From positions 110,502-174,501 of the forward strand of contig MKTA01000032.1 of the NCBI GenBank assembly GCA_001897515.1: a stretch of 64,000 nucleotides of DNA. Reading direction: 5' to 3'. Below are positions 27,959 to 36,451 of this stretch, piece after piece. How positions within the stretch are numbered: the stretch's first letter is position 1; each line of letters begins with the position of its first letter. The translations under genes and the position numbers were made by a program. Source of the DNA: Bacteroidetes bacterium 41-46 (GTDB lineage Bacteria > Bacteroidota > Bacteroidia > Bacteroidales > UBA932). The notes under the pieces are model-generated. The model ran no database searches, was not told where the DNA came from, and saw nothing but the letters and a program-made list of their open reading frames with translations.

Positions 27959-28780
27959 TTACAAGTTTTCAATCATAGCTTTAAATAGCTTTGACATCTT
28001 TTCTGATGCGGCATTTGCGGCTTTTACAACATCATCCCCATCGTTTACATAGTCCTCAGAAAATGAGTGGGCCTCATTTGTAATGACGGACATACCAAAA
28101 ACAGGAATAGAGGCGTGACGTGCAACAATTACTTCAGGAACAGTTGACATCCCGACAGCGTCTGCTCCTGCTCTTCCAAAGAATCCATATTCGGCAGGTG
28201 TTTCGTAGGTTGGTCCTGTTCCAGCAAGGTATACTCCTTTTTTTAATTTTATTGAAAGCTTGTCAGCAAGCTCTTCAGCTAGATTAATGAGTTTGGGATC
28301 ATATGGTCTTGTCATATCTGGGAACCTTGGCCCGAACTCGTCAATATTTTTGCCAATCAGCGGGTTAGGCATTAGATTGATATGGTCTCGTATAATCATA
28401 AGATCTCCAACTTTGAAATAAGGATTTATCCCACCTGCGGCATTAGAGACAAAGAGATAGGATATCCCCAATCTTTTCATAACTCTTACAGGCATAGTGA
28501 CAATGTCCATACCGTAGCCTTCATAATAGTGAAACCTTCCCTGCATAGCAATTACATTTTTCCCGCCTAATACCCCAAGTATCAGGTTCCCTTTATGTCC
28601 TACTGCTGTTGATCTTGCAAAATTTGGTATCTCAGCATAAGGGATAACTATTTTGTTTTCAATGGTTTCGGCCAATCCTCCGAGACCGCTTCCTAGTACT
28701 ATCCCGGCTACCGGCTTAAAGCCATTTGATCTCTCTCTGATATAGATAGCAGCTTCGTCTATTCTTCTTATCGACTCCAT
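27959..28780 (-). CDS. Purine nucleoside phosphorylase, trimeric type, likely 6-oxopurine specific
   Basis: A 273-residue PNP/MTAP-family phosphorylase with GSGLGGLAE (phosphate loop), [28 protein letters not shown] (Glu197) and [13 protein letters not shown]. At the base-binding position it has Asn235 in VITNEAH, like PNPs that use inosine/guanosine, where MTA phosphorylases carry Asp. It would therefore act on a hypoxanthine nucleoside, matching the deaminase gene that precedes it by 3 bases. In context the substrate may be 5'-methylthioinosine or 5'-deoxyinosine. Ordinary inosine/guanosine salvage is also possible. Confidence 0.9.
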   Translation of the reverse strand: MESIRRIDEAAIYIRERSNGFKPVAGIVLGSGLGGLAETIENKIVIPYAEIPNFARSTAVGHKGNLILGVLGGKNVIAMQGRFHYYEGYGMDIVTMPVRVMKRLGISYLFVSNAAGGINPYFKVGDLMIIRDHINLMPNPLIGKNIDEFGPRFPDMTRPYDPKLINLAEELADKLSIKLKKGVYLAGTGPTYETPAEYGFFGRAGADAVGMSTVPEVIVARHASIPVFGMSVITNEAHSFSEDYVNDGDDVVKAANAASEKMSKLFKAMIENL

Positions 28781-28783
28781 AAT

Positions 28784-30037
28784 TTATAGTAGTTTTTTAT
28801 ATAATCTGTTAACATTTTCTATTGTCTCACTCTCTCCTGGAACTACTCTTTTTTCCATTACAATTCTTCCATTACAAACAACGGTGTCTATGCAAGAGCT
28901 GTTTGCAGAATAAATCAAGTTAGCAAGGAAATTTATATTAGGAGTAAAAGCATAGTTGGCTACATCTACCAGAGAAAAATCAGCATACCAGCCCTCTTCA
29001 ATCTTTCCTGTCCTTATTCCTAAAGCTTCTCCTCCGTTTATTGTGGCAATATTCATCAACTCATTCAAAGGAAGCGAAGTTGGATCGCCTCTCCAAGCTT
29101 TCTGAACCAGAGCTGCAGTTTTCATTGCCTCCAGCATATCAAGATTGTTAGATGATGCGCATCCGTCTGTTCCTAGTGTAACATTAACTCCGGCATCTCT
29201 AAGTTCATTGTACCTGAATTTATAGCCGGATGCAATTTTTAGGTTAGAGTTTATATTGTGAACAACCTTAACCTGATATTTTGCAAGGATCTCAATATCC
29301 TGATCGCTAAGCCATAAGGAGTGTGCAGCTATTACCTCAGGCCCGAGAACTCCCAACTTCTCAAGGTATAAAGTGGGAGATACTCCGTGTTTTTTAAAAG
29401 ATTCATTATTTTCCCATTCGGTTTCAGATAAGTGAATATGAACCATCAATCCCCTCTCTTTTGCGAAATCTGATCCCCATTTTATCATCTCCTTTGAAAC
29501 ACTGTAAGGAGAGTGTATCCCAATAGAAAATGTATGTAAATTACTCCAGTCTTTAGACTGCATATACAGCTCATTGCAATCATACTTAATCTGTTCCGAT
29601 CTGCTTAGATCCATTTGGTCTAAAATAACAAATGGCTGAACAGATCTAAGACCAGACTCCTCTATTGCTTTTACAGAAGATGTTACCTTCCAGTACTGAT
29701 CATTAAATGTTGTAGTTCCTGTCTTTATCATCTCTAAGGCTGCAAGCTTACTTCCCCAATATACCATCTCGTCGTCCAACCTTTTTTCAACAGGCCAAAT
29801 CTTGTTTTCAAGCCAATCTATCAGATGCATATCTTCACCTATTCCTCTCATAAGCGTCATCGCTGCGTGAGTATGCATATTGACAAAACCCGGAATAACC
29901 CACTTCCCATTAGCCTCAATCTGTTTGTCAGCTTCAAACATTATCTCATCCCCTATTCTGTCAAATTTTTCATCTATAATTAAAATGTCTTTTTCAACCC
30001 CTTCAAGTATAGCCCTCTTTATCAAAATGGAACCCAT
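28784..30037 (-). CDS. mtaD: Amidohydrolase, MTA/SAH/5'-deoxyadenosine deaminase family
   Basis: A 417-residue TRZ/ATZ-type metal-dependent amidohydrolase. Metal ligands are His55 and His57 (NMHTHAAMTLMRGI), His202 (HIHLSET with catalytic Glu205), His239 region (AAHS) and Asp291 (GTDGCASSNN). The GEDMHLIDWLENKIWPVE helix and HNINSNLKIASG are diagnostic of the 5-methylthioadenosine/S-adenosylhomocysteine deaminase group, which also covers 5'-deoxyadenosine deaminase. It heads the operon with PNP, aldolase and MtnA, so it probably makes the inosine analogue for PNP. Exact substrate preference is inferred. Confidence 0.87.
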   Translation of the reverse strand: MGSILIKRAILEGVEKDILIIDEKFDRIGDEIMFEADKQIEANGKWVIPGFVNMHTHAAMTLMRGIGEDMHLIDWLENKIWPVEKRLDDEMVYWGSKLAALEMIKTGTTTFNDQYWKVTSSVKAIEESGLRSVQPFVILDQMDLSRSEQIKYDCNELYMQSKDWSNLHTFSIGIHSPYSVSKEMIKWGSDFAKERGLMVHIHLSETEWENNESFKKHGVSPTLYLEKLGVLGPEVIAAHSLWLSDQDIEILAKYQVKVVHNINSNLKIASGYKFRYNELRDAGVNVTLGTDGCASSNNLDMLEAMKTAALVQKAWRGDPTSLPLNELMNIATINGGEALGIRTGKIEEGWYADFSLVDVANYAFTPNINFLANLIYSANSSCIDTVVCNGRIVMEKRVVPGESETIENVNRLYKKLL

Positions 30038-30059
30038 ATATTTCTCTTTGAATTTATCT

Positions 30060-30112
30060 TACAATTATACAATAAAATTAGCTTTTTATGGAAAAAATGT
30101 GCTATAATTGTA
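30060..30112. promoter_or_regulatory. Divergent promoter/operator region with a perfect 10-bp inverted repeat
   Basis: TACAATTATA (30060-30069) recurs as its exact complement TATAATTGTA (30103-30112), 43 bp apart centre to centre. Each arm also contains TATAATTG reading outward, one base off the TAnnTTTG -7 box, so the arms may be the -7 elements of two divergent promoters (deaminase operon, and rubredoxin/radical SAM) or binding sites of a shared regulator. Confidence 0.45.
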
Positions 30113-30138
30113 TACAGAAATCACTTAATAATACATTT

Positions 30139-30303
30139 ATGAAAAAATATGTTTGCATAGTTTGTGACTATGTTTATGATCCTGCTCAGGGCGATCCGGA
30201 TGGTGGCATAATGCCAGGGACTGCATTTGAAGATATTCCAAGCGATTGGCTATGTCCTGTGTGCGGAGTAGGTAAAGAGGATTTTGAGCCCATTGAGGAT
30301 TAA
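30139..30303 (+). CDS. Rubredoxin
   Basis: A 54-residue one-iron electron carrier. Cys6-x2-Cys9 ([12 protein letters not shown]) and Cys39-x2-Cys42 ([12 protein letters not shown]) hold the iron, and the aromatic core (Tyr4, Tyr11, Tyr13, Trp37) is intact. The start is the ATG giving MKKYVC. Rubredoxins serve anaerobes in detoxifying oxygen and peroxide or in redox metabolism; no partner reductase or rubrerythrin is adjacent. It lies 22 bases before the radical SAM gene. Confidence 0.96.
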   Translation: MKKYVCIVCDYVYDPAQGDPDGGIMPGTAFEDIPSDWLCPVCGVGKEDFEPIED

Positions 30304-30325
30304 ATGACTACTTTTGTCGCAAAAA

Positions 30326-31987
30326 ATGCGATTTCTTTGGCTTGATATCAATTCTTCATTCTCTCATTCATCTCTAGCTATTCCATCATTAGATGCTCAA
30401 CTTGATTATAAATTAAGAGATGCTGCCGAGTGGTCAATTGTATCAGGAACAACTTCTACTGATACGTCAGTTTTAATTTCTCAAATTCTCATAAAACGGC
30501 CAGACGTGCTTTTTTCCACGCTCTGGCTGTTTAATTCTTTGTATGTTACTTCATTATTAAAAAGGATAAAGGCTTTATTACCAGATCTTAAAATAATATT
30601 AGGTGGTCCTGAGTTCCTTGGCGATAACATAAATTTTCTAAATCATAACAAAGAAATTTACGCAGTAGTCAGAGGTGAGGGAGAACGGGTTTATCCTCTG
30701 TTAGTCAGCTCCTTAATTAATAGCTTGGATATCTCTAAAATAGAAGGCGTTTGTCTTCTCTATAATGATTCATATATTGACAATGGAAGGGTTCGCTCAT
30801 CTGACATTTCAATATTACAAATTCCTGAAAAATCAGTTTTCTTTGATTTTAATAAGCCTTTTGTACAGATTGAAACATCAAGAGGTTGTTTTAATGGATG
30901 TAAGTTTTGTGTCAGTGGCTGTAAAGAGAGAGTTTCTTTTATTAATTATGAGTCGTTTAAATTAAGATTGCAAAACTTAATTAATAATGGAGTTAAAGAG
31001 GTAAGGATTCTAGACAGATCTTTTAATGCCAATAGTAAGCACGCATGTGAAATAATAAAAATTATGTCTCAATTTGCAGGGAAACTACGCTTTCATTTAG
31101 AGATTCATCCCGCATTTATTTCAGATTCTTTTAAGAGAGCAATAGAAATTTTACCACAAGATATGATTCATGCAGAAGTTGGGATTCAAAGTTTGAGTGA
31201 GAACGTTCTGAAAATTGCAGGGAGAGAAGGGACGGCTCTAAACTCTCTGGAGGGATTGAAGTATTTAGCTGGATTGAGAAACATTGAGGTCCATGCAGAT
31301 CTAATAGCTGGATTACCGGGATATACACTTATCAGACTTTTTGAAGACTTCTCTCAATTAGCAAAATCAGGTGTTAGTGAGATACAGGTTGAGCTTTTAA
31401 AGGTACTTCCAGGTACAGAATTCAGAAATTTTAGCAATTACTACAAATTAAAATTCTCTCCAATACCTCAGTATGAAGTCTTGGAATCAGATTCCATGAG
31501 TTTTTCAGATCTTTTGCAGGCAAACATCCTCTCAAGAGTTTCAGATTTGTGGTATAACGATTCAAAATGGAGAAGTGTATTCGTAAGATTAATTAACTCT
31601 GAATCAAACTTCCTTAATGAATTTGTCTCCTACCTGTCATTAACAAAACTCCATGGAATTTCACCAGAAAAGTGCGGTATGATTCTTTATGAATTTCTTT
31701 TAATAAAAGAATCAGAAAACATACTATACTTGACAAATGCATGGTTGCTATCAGGTTTTTCCACTTATAAAGGTCCGGGAAGGTTGGCAAAAAAATGGGA
31801 AATCTATTTTAAAGGCAACTCTATTCCTTTTGATTATAAGGATTATAAAGATCATTTTTATTATGTAATCGATACAAAAGATACCATTTTTTGGCACTCC
31901 TACTATAAAACCACTAAAACACAATCAGGTTACATTTCATTAAACAAAACAACAAATATCATTACAGATATAAAGTTATTTAAGTAA
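30326..31987 (+). CDS. B12-binding-type radical SAM protein with C-terminal DUF4080
   Basis: A 553-residue protein. Residues 1-135 look like a cobalamin-binding Rossmann domain (GGPEFLGDN, VVRGEGE), though the classic DxHxxG cobalamin-His motif is not evident. The radical SAM cluster motif is CFNGCKFC (Cys188, 192, 195), followed by a TIM-barrel core (EVGIQSLSENVLKIAGR, HADLIAGLPG). The last 180 residues fit DUF4080. It may be a methyltransferase or other modifying enzyme; the substrate is unknown. The start used is the ATG giving MRFLWLDIN; a TTG four codons earlier is an alternative. Radical SAM chemistry can yield 5'-deoxyadenosine, the possible substrate of the divergent operon. Confidence 0.85.
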   Translation: MRFLWLDINSSFSHSSLAIPSLDAQLDYKLRDAAEWSIVSGTTSTDTSVLISQILIKRPDVLFSTLWLFNSLYVTSLLKRIKALLPDLKIILGGPEFLGDNINFLNHNKEIYAVVRGEGERVYPLLVSSLINSLDISKIEGVCLLYNDSYIDNGRVRSSDISILQIPEKSVFFDFNKPFVQIETSRGCFNGCKFCVSGCKERVSFINYESFKLRLQNLINNGVKEVRILDRSFNANSKHACEIIKIMSQFAGKLRFHLEIHPAFISDSFKRAIEILPQDMIHAEVGIQSLSENVLKIAGREGTALNSLEGLKYLAGLRNIEVHADLIAGLPGYTLIRLFEDFSQLAKSGVSEIQVELLKVLPGTEFRNFSNYYKLKFSPIPQYEVLESDSMSFSDLLQANILSRVSDLWYNDSKWRSVFVRLINSESNFLNEFVSYLSLTKLHGISPEKCGMILYEFLLIKESENILYLTNAWLLSGFSTYKGPGRLAKKWEIYFKGNSIPFDYKDYKDHFYYVIDTKDTIFWHSYYKTTKTQSGYISLNKTTNIITDIKLFK

Positions 31988-32003
31988 AATATTTGCTTTT
32001 CAT

Positions 32004-32011
32004 TATATTTG
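32004..32011 (+). promoter_or_regulatory. Putative -7 element for the ADP-forming acyl-CoA synthetase gene
   Basis: TATATTTG, a full TAnnTTTG match, 20 bases before the start codon. No good -33 element is seen at the right distance. Confidence 0.45.
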
Positions 32012-32031
32012 CACCCAAAATATTATAATAT

Positions 32032-34086
32032 ATGATTACAAAGGAGCTATTGTCGCCAAAGAGCATTGTAGTAGTTGGTGGTTCAGATGACACAAAAAAG
32101 ACAGGGGGAAGTGCATTAAAAAATTTGATCAATAAGGGTTTTAATGGTGATTTATTCGTTGTTAATCCCAAAGCAGATACAGTACAAGGGATTCCTAGTT
32201 TTAAATCATTGGAGGATTTACCTCATGTTGAATTAGCTATTCTTGCAATTCCGGCTACTGCTTGTCCATCAACAGTTGAATATTTATGCTCAAAAAGAGG
32301 ATGTAAAGCTATAATAATATACTCTGCAGGATTCCATGAGGATAGTGAAGAGGGTGCAGAGCTTGAAAGAGAGATAGTAAGATCTGTAAATAACGCAGGT
32401 GCTACTTTGATTGGTCCAAATTGTATTGGGGTATTGACTCCTGAGTATTCAGGTTTGTTTACCCAGCCAATACCGGAGTTAGATAAAGATGGAGTTGATA
32501 TTATTTCCGGATCAGGAGCCACAGTTGTTTTTATTCTTGAGGCAGCTATGCAAATGGGGTTAAAATTCTCCTCTGTGTTTTCAGTTGGGAATAGTGCCCA
32601 AACAGGAGTAGAAGAGATACTAAAGCATATGGATGAGACATATGTTCACGGTGTCAGCTCTCCTGTCAAACTCCTTTATATAGAAAATATCAGCAAACCT
32701 GAAATGTTGCTTAAGCATGCTAAGTCTCTAATATTAAAAGGAGCCAGGATTGCTGCTGTAAAGTCCGGTTCTAGCGAAGAGGGAAGCAGAGCAGCCTCCT
32801 CCCACACAGGTGCTCTTGCAAGTCCAGATGTGGCTGTAGCAGCATTGTTTGATAAAGCTGGTATAATCAGATGTAACAGCAGAGCTGAACTCATAAATGT
32901 CGGATCAATTTTAATGCACCCAAGACCAAAAGGGAAAAAAGTTGCAATTGTCACTCACGCAGGTGGTCCTGCGGTAATGCTTACTGATATTCTCTCTTCT
33001 GGCGGAATGGAGATCCCTCATTTTTCCGGAGACAAAGCAGATCAGTTATTGAACAAATTATATCCGGGCTCTTCAACAGCAAATCCAGTAGATTTTTTAG
33101 CAACCGGAACTGCCGAGCAACTATCTCACATAATTGATGCATGTGAAAATGATTTTGATGTAGATTCTATTGCTGTAATTTTTGGTTCTCCCGGTCTTAC
33201 TACTGTCTATGACGTTTATAATCTGATTCTAAATAAGATTAAAACTTGCTCAAAACCAATATATCCCATTCTACCCTCCATTGTCAATGTTAAAGACGAG
33301 ATTTCTGATTTCCAATCAAAGGGAGGAATAAGTTTTCCTGATGAAGTCCTCTTTGGATCTGCATTATCAAAAGTTATGTCGGTAGATATCCCGGAAGAAA
33401 AAATTGAATTAACCCCTGTTGATAAAAAGATTATAAGACAGATAATTGATGGCTCAGAAAATGGTTATCTCTCCCCTGTTCAGGTCCAAAAACTACTGGA
33501 TGCAGCAGGCATCCAGAGAGCAAAGGAGGCTGTTGCTAATGATGAGAAAAATTTGAGGAGGCTAGCAAGAGAGATTGGGTATCCTATAGTTATGAAGGTT
33601 ATTGGCCCTGTACATAAATCCGACGTAGGAGGTGTTGCATTGAATATAATGGACGACGAAACATTGATTTCAGAGTTTACCAGAATGATGAAAATTCCAG
33701 AAACAACATCTGTATTATTGCAACCTATGCTGTCAGGAACTCAGCTATTTGCAGGAGCTAAGAGAGAAGATGGATATGGTCATATTGTTATGTGTGGCCT
33801 TGGTGGTATATTTGTTGAAGCTTTGGGAGATATATCCTCAAAATTGGCTCCAATATCACCTCTTGAGGCAGATAAAATGATAAAATCGCTTAAGGGATAC
33901 AAGATAATACAGGGTACAAGAGGGCAAGATGGGGTTAATGAGACATTATATAAAGATGCTGTAAGACGACTCTCTGCACTGTGCATTACAGCACCTGAAA
34001 TTTTTGAAATGGACATCAATCCTCTGTTGGGCAATTCAAAACAGGTTGTGGCTGTTGATGCAAGGATAAGAATTGAGAAACTTTAA
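32032..34086 (+). CDS. Acetate/acyl--CoA ligase (ADP-forming), fused alpha-beta subunits
   Basis: A 684-residue enzyme of the NDP-forming acyl-CoA synthetase superfamily. Order: CoA-binding Rossmann domain (1-130; SIVVVGGSDDTKKTGGS), succinyl-CoA-ligase-like flavodoxin domains (150-450) with the phosphorylated His258 in SSHTGALAS, and a C-terminal ATP-grasp domain (from about 465; VMKVIGPVHKSDVGGV, EMDINPLL). It converts acyl-CoA, ADP and phosphate to the acid, CoA and ATP. The neighbouring korDABC genes can provide the acyl-CoA from 2-oxoacids, so the pair allows substrate-level phosphorylation from amino-acid fermentation. Confidence 0.93.
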   Translation: MITKELLSPKSIVVVGGSDDTKKTGGSALKNLINKGFNGDLFVVNPKADTVQGIPSFKSLEDLPHVELAILAIPATACPSTVEYLCSKRGCKAIIIYSAGFHEDSEEGAELEREIVRSVNNAGATLIGPNCIGVLTPEYSGLFTQPIPELDKDGVDIISGSGATVVFILEAAMQMGLKFSSVFSVGNSAQTGVEEILKHMDETYVHGVSSPVKLLYIENISKPEMLLKHAKSLILKGARIAAVKSGSSEEGSRAASSHTGALASPDVAVAALFDKAGIIRCNSRAELINVGSILMHPRPKGKKVAIVTHAGGPAVMLTDILSSGGMEIPHFSGDKADQLLNKLYPGSSTANPVDFLATGTAEQLSHIIDACENDFDVDSIAVIFGSPGLTTVYDVYNLILNKIKTCSKPIYPILPSIVNVKDEISDFQSKGGISFPDEVLFGSALSKVMSVDIPEEKIELTPVDKKIIRQIIDGSENGYLSPVQVQKLLDAAGIQRAKEAVANDEKNLRRLAREIGYPIVMKVIGPVHKSDVGGVALNIMDDETLISEFTRMMKIPETTSVLLQPMLSGTQLFAGAKREDGYGHIVMCGLGGIFVEALGDISSKLAPISPLEADKMIKSLKGYKIIQGTRGQDGVNETLYKDAVRRLSALCITAPEIFEMDINPLLGNSKQVVAVDARIRIEKL

Positions 34087-34091
34087 GATTC

Positions 34092-34250
34092 ATGAGTGGA
34101 CCAAAAAAAATTATAAAATGGTTTGCCGGCCTTACAGAGATGCAACAGGGCTACATCATTCTTATTGTTTTGCTCGTAATCGGTATTATTTTACGCTGGA
34201 ATTACATAATTGATAACATTATTAAAGGTTTTAATTATTTTTCCAGATAA
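34092..34250 (+). CDS. Small single-pass membrane protein (52 residues)
   Basis: An intact short frame beginning MSGPKKIIKWFAGLTEMQQG, then a hydrophobic helix (YIILIVLLVIGIILRW) and a short polar tail ending FNYFSR. It starts 5 bases after the acyl-CoA synthetase stop and fills the space before the kor promoter. The positively charged amphipathic N-terminus, single clear membrane helix and close spacing suggest a real gene cotranscribed with the synthetase. No function can be assigned. Confidence 0.65.
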   Translation: MSGPKKIIKWFAGLTEMQQGYIILIVLLVIGIILRWNYIIDNIIKGFNYFSR

Positions 34251-34262
34251 TTTTGTAAAATA

Positions 34263-34306
34263 TGAAAGAAAATTCTTTCAATTTAAAATATTTTCATCTA
34301 AATTTG
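34263..34306 (+). promoter_or_regulatory. korDABC promoter with overlapping palindrome
   Basis: TTTC (34276-34279) and TAAATTTG (34299-34306) are separated by exactly 19 bases, close to the Bacteroidota TTTG-N19-TAnnTTTG promoter. The -33 part lies inside an 8-2-8 inverted repeat, TGAAAGAA-AA-TTCTTTCA (34263-34280), in a place where a bound repressor would block the promoter. The start codon of korD is 33 bases downstream of the -7 box. Confidence 0.6.
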
Positions 34307-34339
34307 TAGATAATCTTTAAAAACTAAAATACTTTAGAT

Positions 34340-34561
34340 ATGGCATTAAGAGGAGCTATCGTGGTAGACACAGAAAAATGCAAAGGATGTAGTGTTTGCG
34401 TTGTAAACTGTCCTACTCAAACCATCGCACTGGCCAGAGAGGTCAACAGCAAGGGTTATAACTACGCCTATATGGAATCTCCGGAGAGTTGCACCGGATG
34501 TACAAATTGTGCAACTGTTTGTCCTGACACCTGTATAACAGTATATAGGATAAAAGTCTGA
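34340..34561 (+). CDS. korD: 2-oxoacid:ferredoxin oxidoreductase, delta (2x[4Fe-4S] ferredoxin) subunit
   Basis: A 73-residue ferredoxin-like protein with two cluster motifs, CKGCSVCVVNCP and CTGCTNCATVCP, each CxxCxxCxxxCP. Such delta subunits pass electrons from the TPP site to external ferredoxin. It is the first of four consecutive genes encoding one complex and has its own promoter. Confidence 0.93.
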   Translation: MALRGAIVVDTEKCKGCSVCVVNCPTQTIALAREVNSKGYNYAYMESPESCTGCTNCATVCPDTCITVYRIKV

Positions 34562-34586
34562 TAATAAAAATATAAGAAAGAATAAT

Positions 34587-35666
34587 ATGGCAGAACAAAT
34601 TTTAATGAAAGGTAACGAAGCCATTGCTCACGCTGCTATCAGATGCGGATGTGATGGTTATTTCGGATACCCAATTACTCCTCAATCAGAGATTATGGAG
34701 ACTCTTATGGATGAACAACCCTGGGAGACTACAGGTATGGTTGTATTGCAGGCTGAGAGCGAGACTTCTTCAATAAACATGTTGTATGGCGGTGCATCAT
34801 GCGGTAAAAAGGTTATGACATCATCCAGTAGTCCTGGTTTAAGTTTAATGTGTGAAGGGCTTAGCTACCTGGCTGGTGCAGAGCTTCCATGTCTGGTTGT
34901 AAATGTAGTAAGAGGTGGTCCCGGACTAGGAACTATTCAGCCTGGACAGGGAGACTATTTTCAGGCATGTAAAGGAGGTGGACATGGAGACTACAGAATG
35001 GTAGTACTTGCACCTGCATCTGCACAAGAGATGTATGATTTTGTAGATCTCGGTTTTGAGTTGGCGTTTAAATACCGCAATCCTTCAATGATATTGGCAG
35101 ACGGAGTAGTTGGACAAATGATGGAAAAGGTTGAGCTTAGGCCTATGAAATCTAGATGGACCAATGAAGAGATTGTTAAGAATATGCCTTGGGCAACAAC
35201 AGGTAAAACTCCAGCGAGAAAGCAAAATGTAATTACCTCATTGGCACTTGATGCAGCTGTTCATGAGCGCTTAAACCACACTCTTATTGAAAAATATAAG
35301 AGAATGGAGGATGAAGATGTTAGGTTTGAGAGTATTCAATGTGAAGATGCTGAGCATGTTATTGTAGCATATGGTTGTATGTCACGGATTTGTGAAAGTA
35401 CAATTGAGATGGCCAGAAAAGAGGGTATAAAGCTTGGTTTACTCAGACCTATAACTCTATTTCCCTTCCCGACCAAAGAGATAGACAGAATGGTACCTCA
35501 GCTGAAATCAATGATGTCTGTTGAGCTTAGTACAGGCCAGATGCTTGAGGATGTTAAGCTTGCTGTAAACGGTAGAATTCCCGTGAATTTCTACGGCAGA
35601 CTTGGCGGAATTGTCCCATCGCCAGAGGAGGTTTTTGAGGCATTCAAAAAGTCTATTAACAATTAA
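34587..35666 (+). CDS. korA: 2-oxoglutarate (or branched-chain 2-oxoacid):ferredoxin oxidoreductase, alpha subunit
   Basis: A 359-residue alpha subunit. The N-terminal pyrimidine-binding-like domain includes GYPITPQSEIMETL and LQAESETSSINMLYGGA; PGQGDYFQA and a C-terminal transketolase-like domain (LGLLRPITLFPFP) follow. It combines with the beta, gamma and delta subunits to decarboxylate 2-oxoacids oxidatively to acyl-CoA with reduced ferredoxin. KorA and VorB forms are hard to tell apart by eye; the substrate may be 2-oxoglutarate or branched-chain 2-oxoacids. Confidence 0.92.
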   Translation: MAEQILMKGNEAIAHAAIRCGCDGYFGYPITPQSEIMETLMDEQPWETTGMVVLQAESETSSINMLYGGASCGKKVMTSSSSPGLSLMCEGLSYLAGAELPCLVVNVVRGGPGLGTIQPGQGDYFQACKGGGHGDYRMVVLAPASAQEMYDFVDLGFELAFKYRNPSMILADGVVGQMMEKVELRPMKSRWTNEEIVKNMPWATTGKTPARKQNVITSLALDAAVHERLNHTLIEKYKRMEDEDVRFESIQCEDAEHVIVAYGCMSRICESTIEMARKEGIKLGLLRPITLFPFPTKEIDRMVPQLKSMMSVELSTGQMLEDVKLAVNGRIPVNFYGRLGGIVPSPEEVFEAFKKSINN

Positions 35667-35677
35667 ATCTAGCAATT

Positions 35678-36439
35678 ATGGATGTAAAAGATATAATCAA
35701 ACCAGAAAACAGGGTTTACGCTAAAACTCCTGTTCTTACCAGTACAACAATGCACTATTGTCCGGGTTGTTCGCATGGTACTGTTCATAAACTTATAGCT
35801 GAAGTTATTGAGGAGATGGGCATTCAGGAACAGACAATTGGTATCTCTCCTGTTGGATGTGCCGTTTTTGCATACAATTATATTGATATTGATTGGCAAC
35901 AGGCCGCTCACGGCAGGGCGCCTGCACTTGCAACTGCTACAAAGAGATTGCACCCTGAGAAATATGTTTTCACATATCAGGGAGACGGTGATTTGGCTTC
36001 AATAGGAACTGCTGAAATTATGCATGCCTGCAACAGAGGGGAGAATATTGTTGTTATCTTTATCAACAATGCAATTTATGGTATGACCGGAGGTCAAATG
36101 GCTCCTACTACTCTAATCGGAATGAAAACAGCTACGAGCCCATACGGAAGAGATCCAAAACTTCATGGCCAGCCACTAAAAATTACAAACCTTATTGCTC
36201 AGCTTGAGGGGACATGTTATGTGACCAGACAATCTGTACATAACGCTGCTTCTGCAAGAAAAACTAAACGTGCAATTAGAAAAGCTTTTGAAAACTCTGC
36301 TCTAGGCAAGGGGACCTCTTTTGTAGAAGTGGTTAGTACCTGCAATTCTGGTTGGAAACTATCACCTGTTAAAGCAAACGAGTGGATGGTTGAGAATATG
36401 TTCCCTGAATATCCTATGGGAGATCTTAAAGATAGATAA
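35678..36439 (+). CDS. korB: 2-oxoacid:ferredoxin oxidoreductase, beta (TPP-binding) subunit
   Basis: A 253-residue TPP-binding subunit. The GDG-x(~26)-N motif is present as QGDGDLASIG...FINNAIYGMTGGQ, and CPGCSHG and SPVGCAVF near the N-terminus give the Cys residues of this class. It carries the catalytic cofactor of the complex. 11 bases separate it from korA and 12 from korC. Confidence 0.94.
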   Translation: MDVKDIIKPENRVYAKTPVLTSTTMHYCPGCSHGTVHKLIAEVIEEMGIQEQTIGISPVGCAVFAYNYIDIDWQQAAHGRAPALATATKRLHPEKYVFTYQGDGDLASIGTAEIMHACNRGENIVVIFINNAIYGMTGGQMAPTTLIGMKTATSPYGRDPKLHGQPLKITNLIAQLEGTCYVTRQSVHNAASARKTKRAIRKAFENSALGKGTSFVEVVSTCNSGWKLSPVKANEWMVENMFPEYPMGDLKDR

Positions 36440-36451
36440 AACGTAAACATT

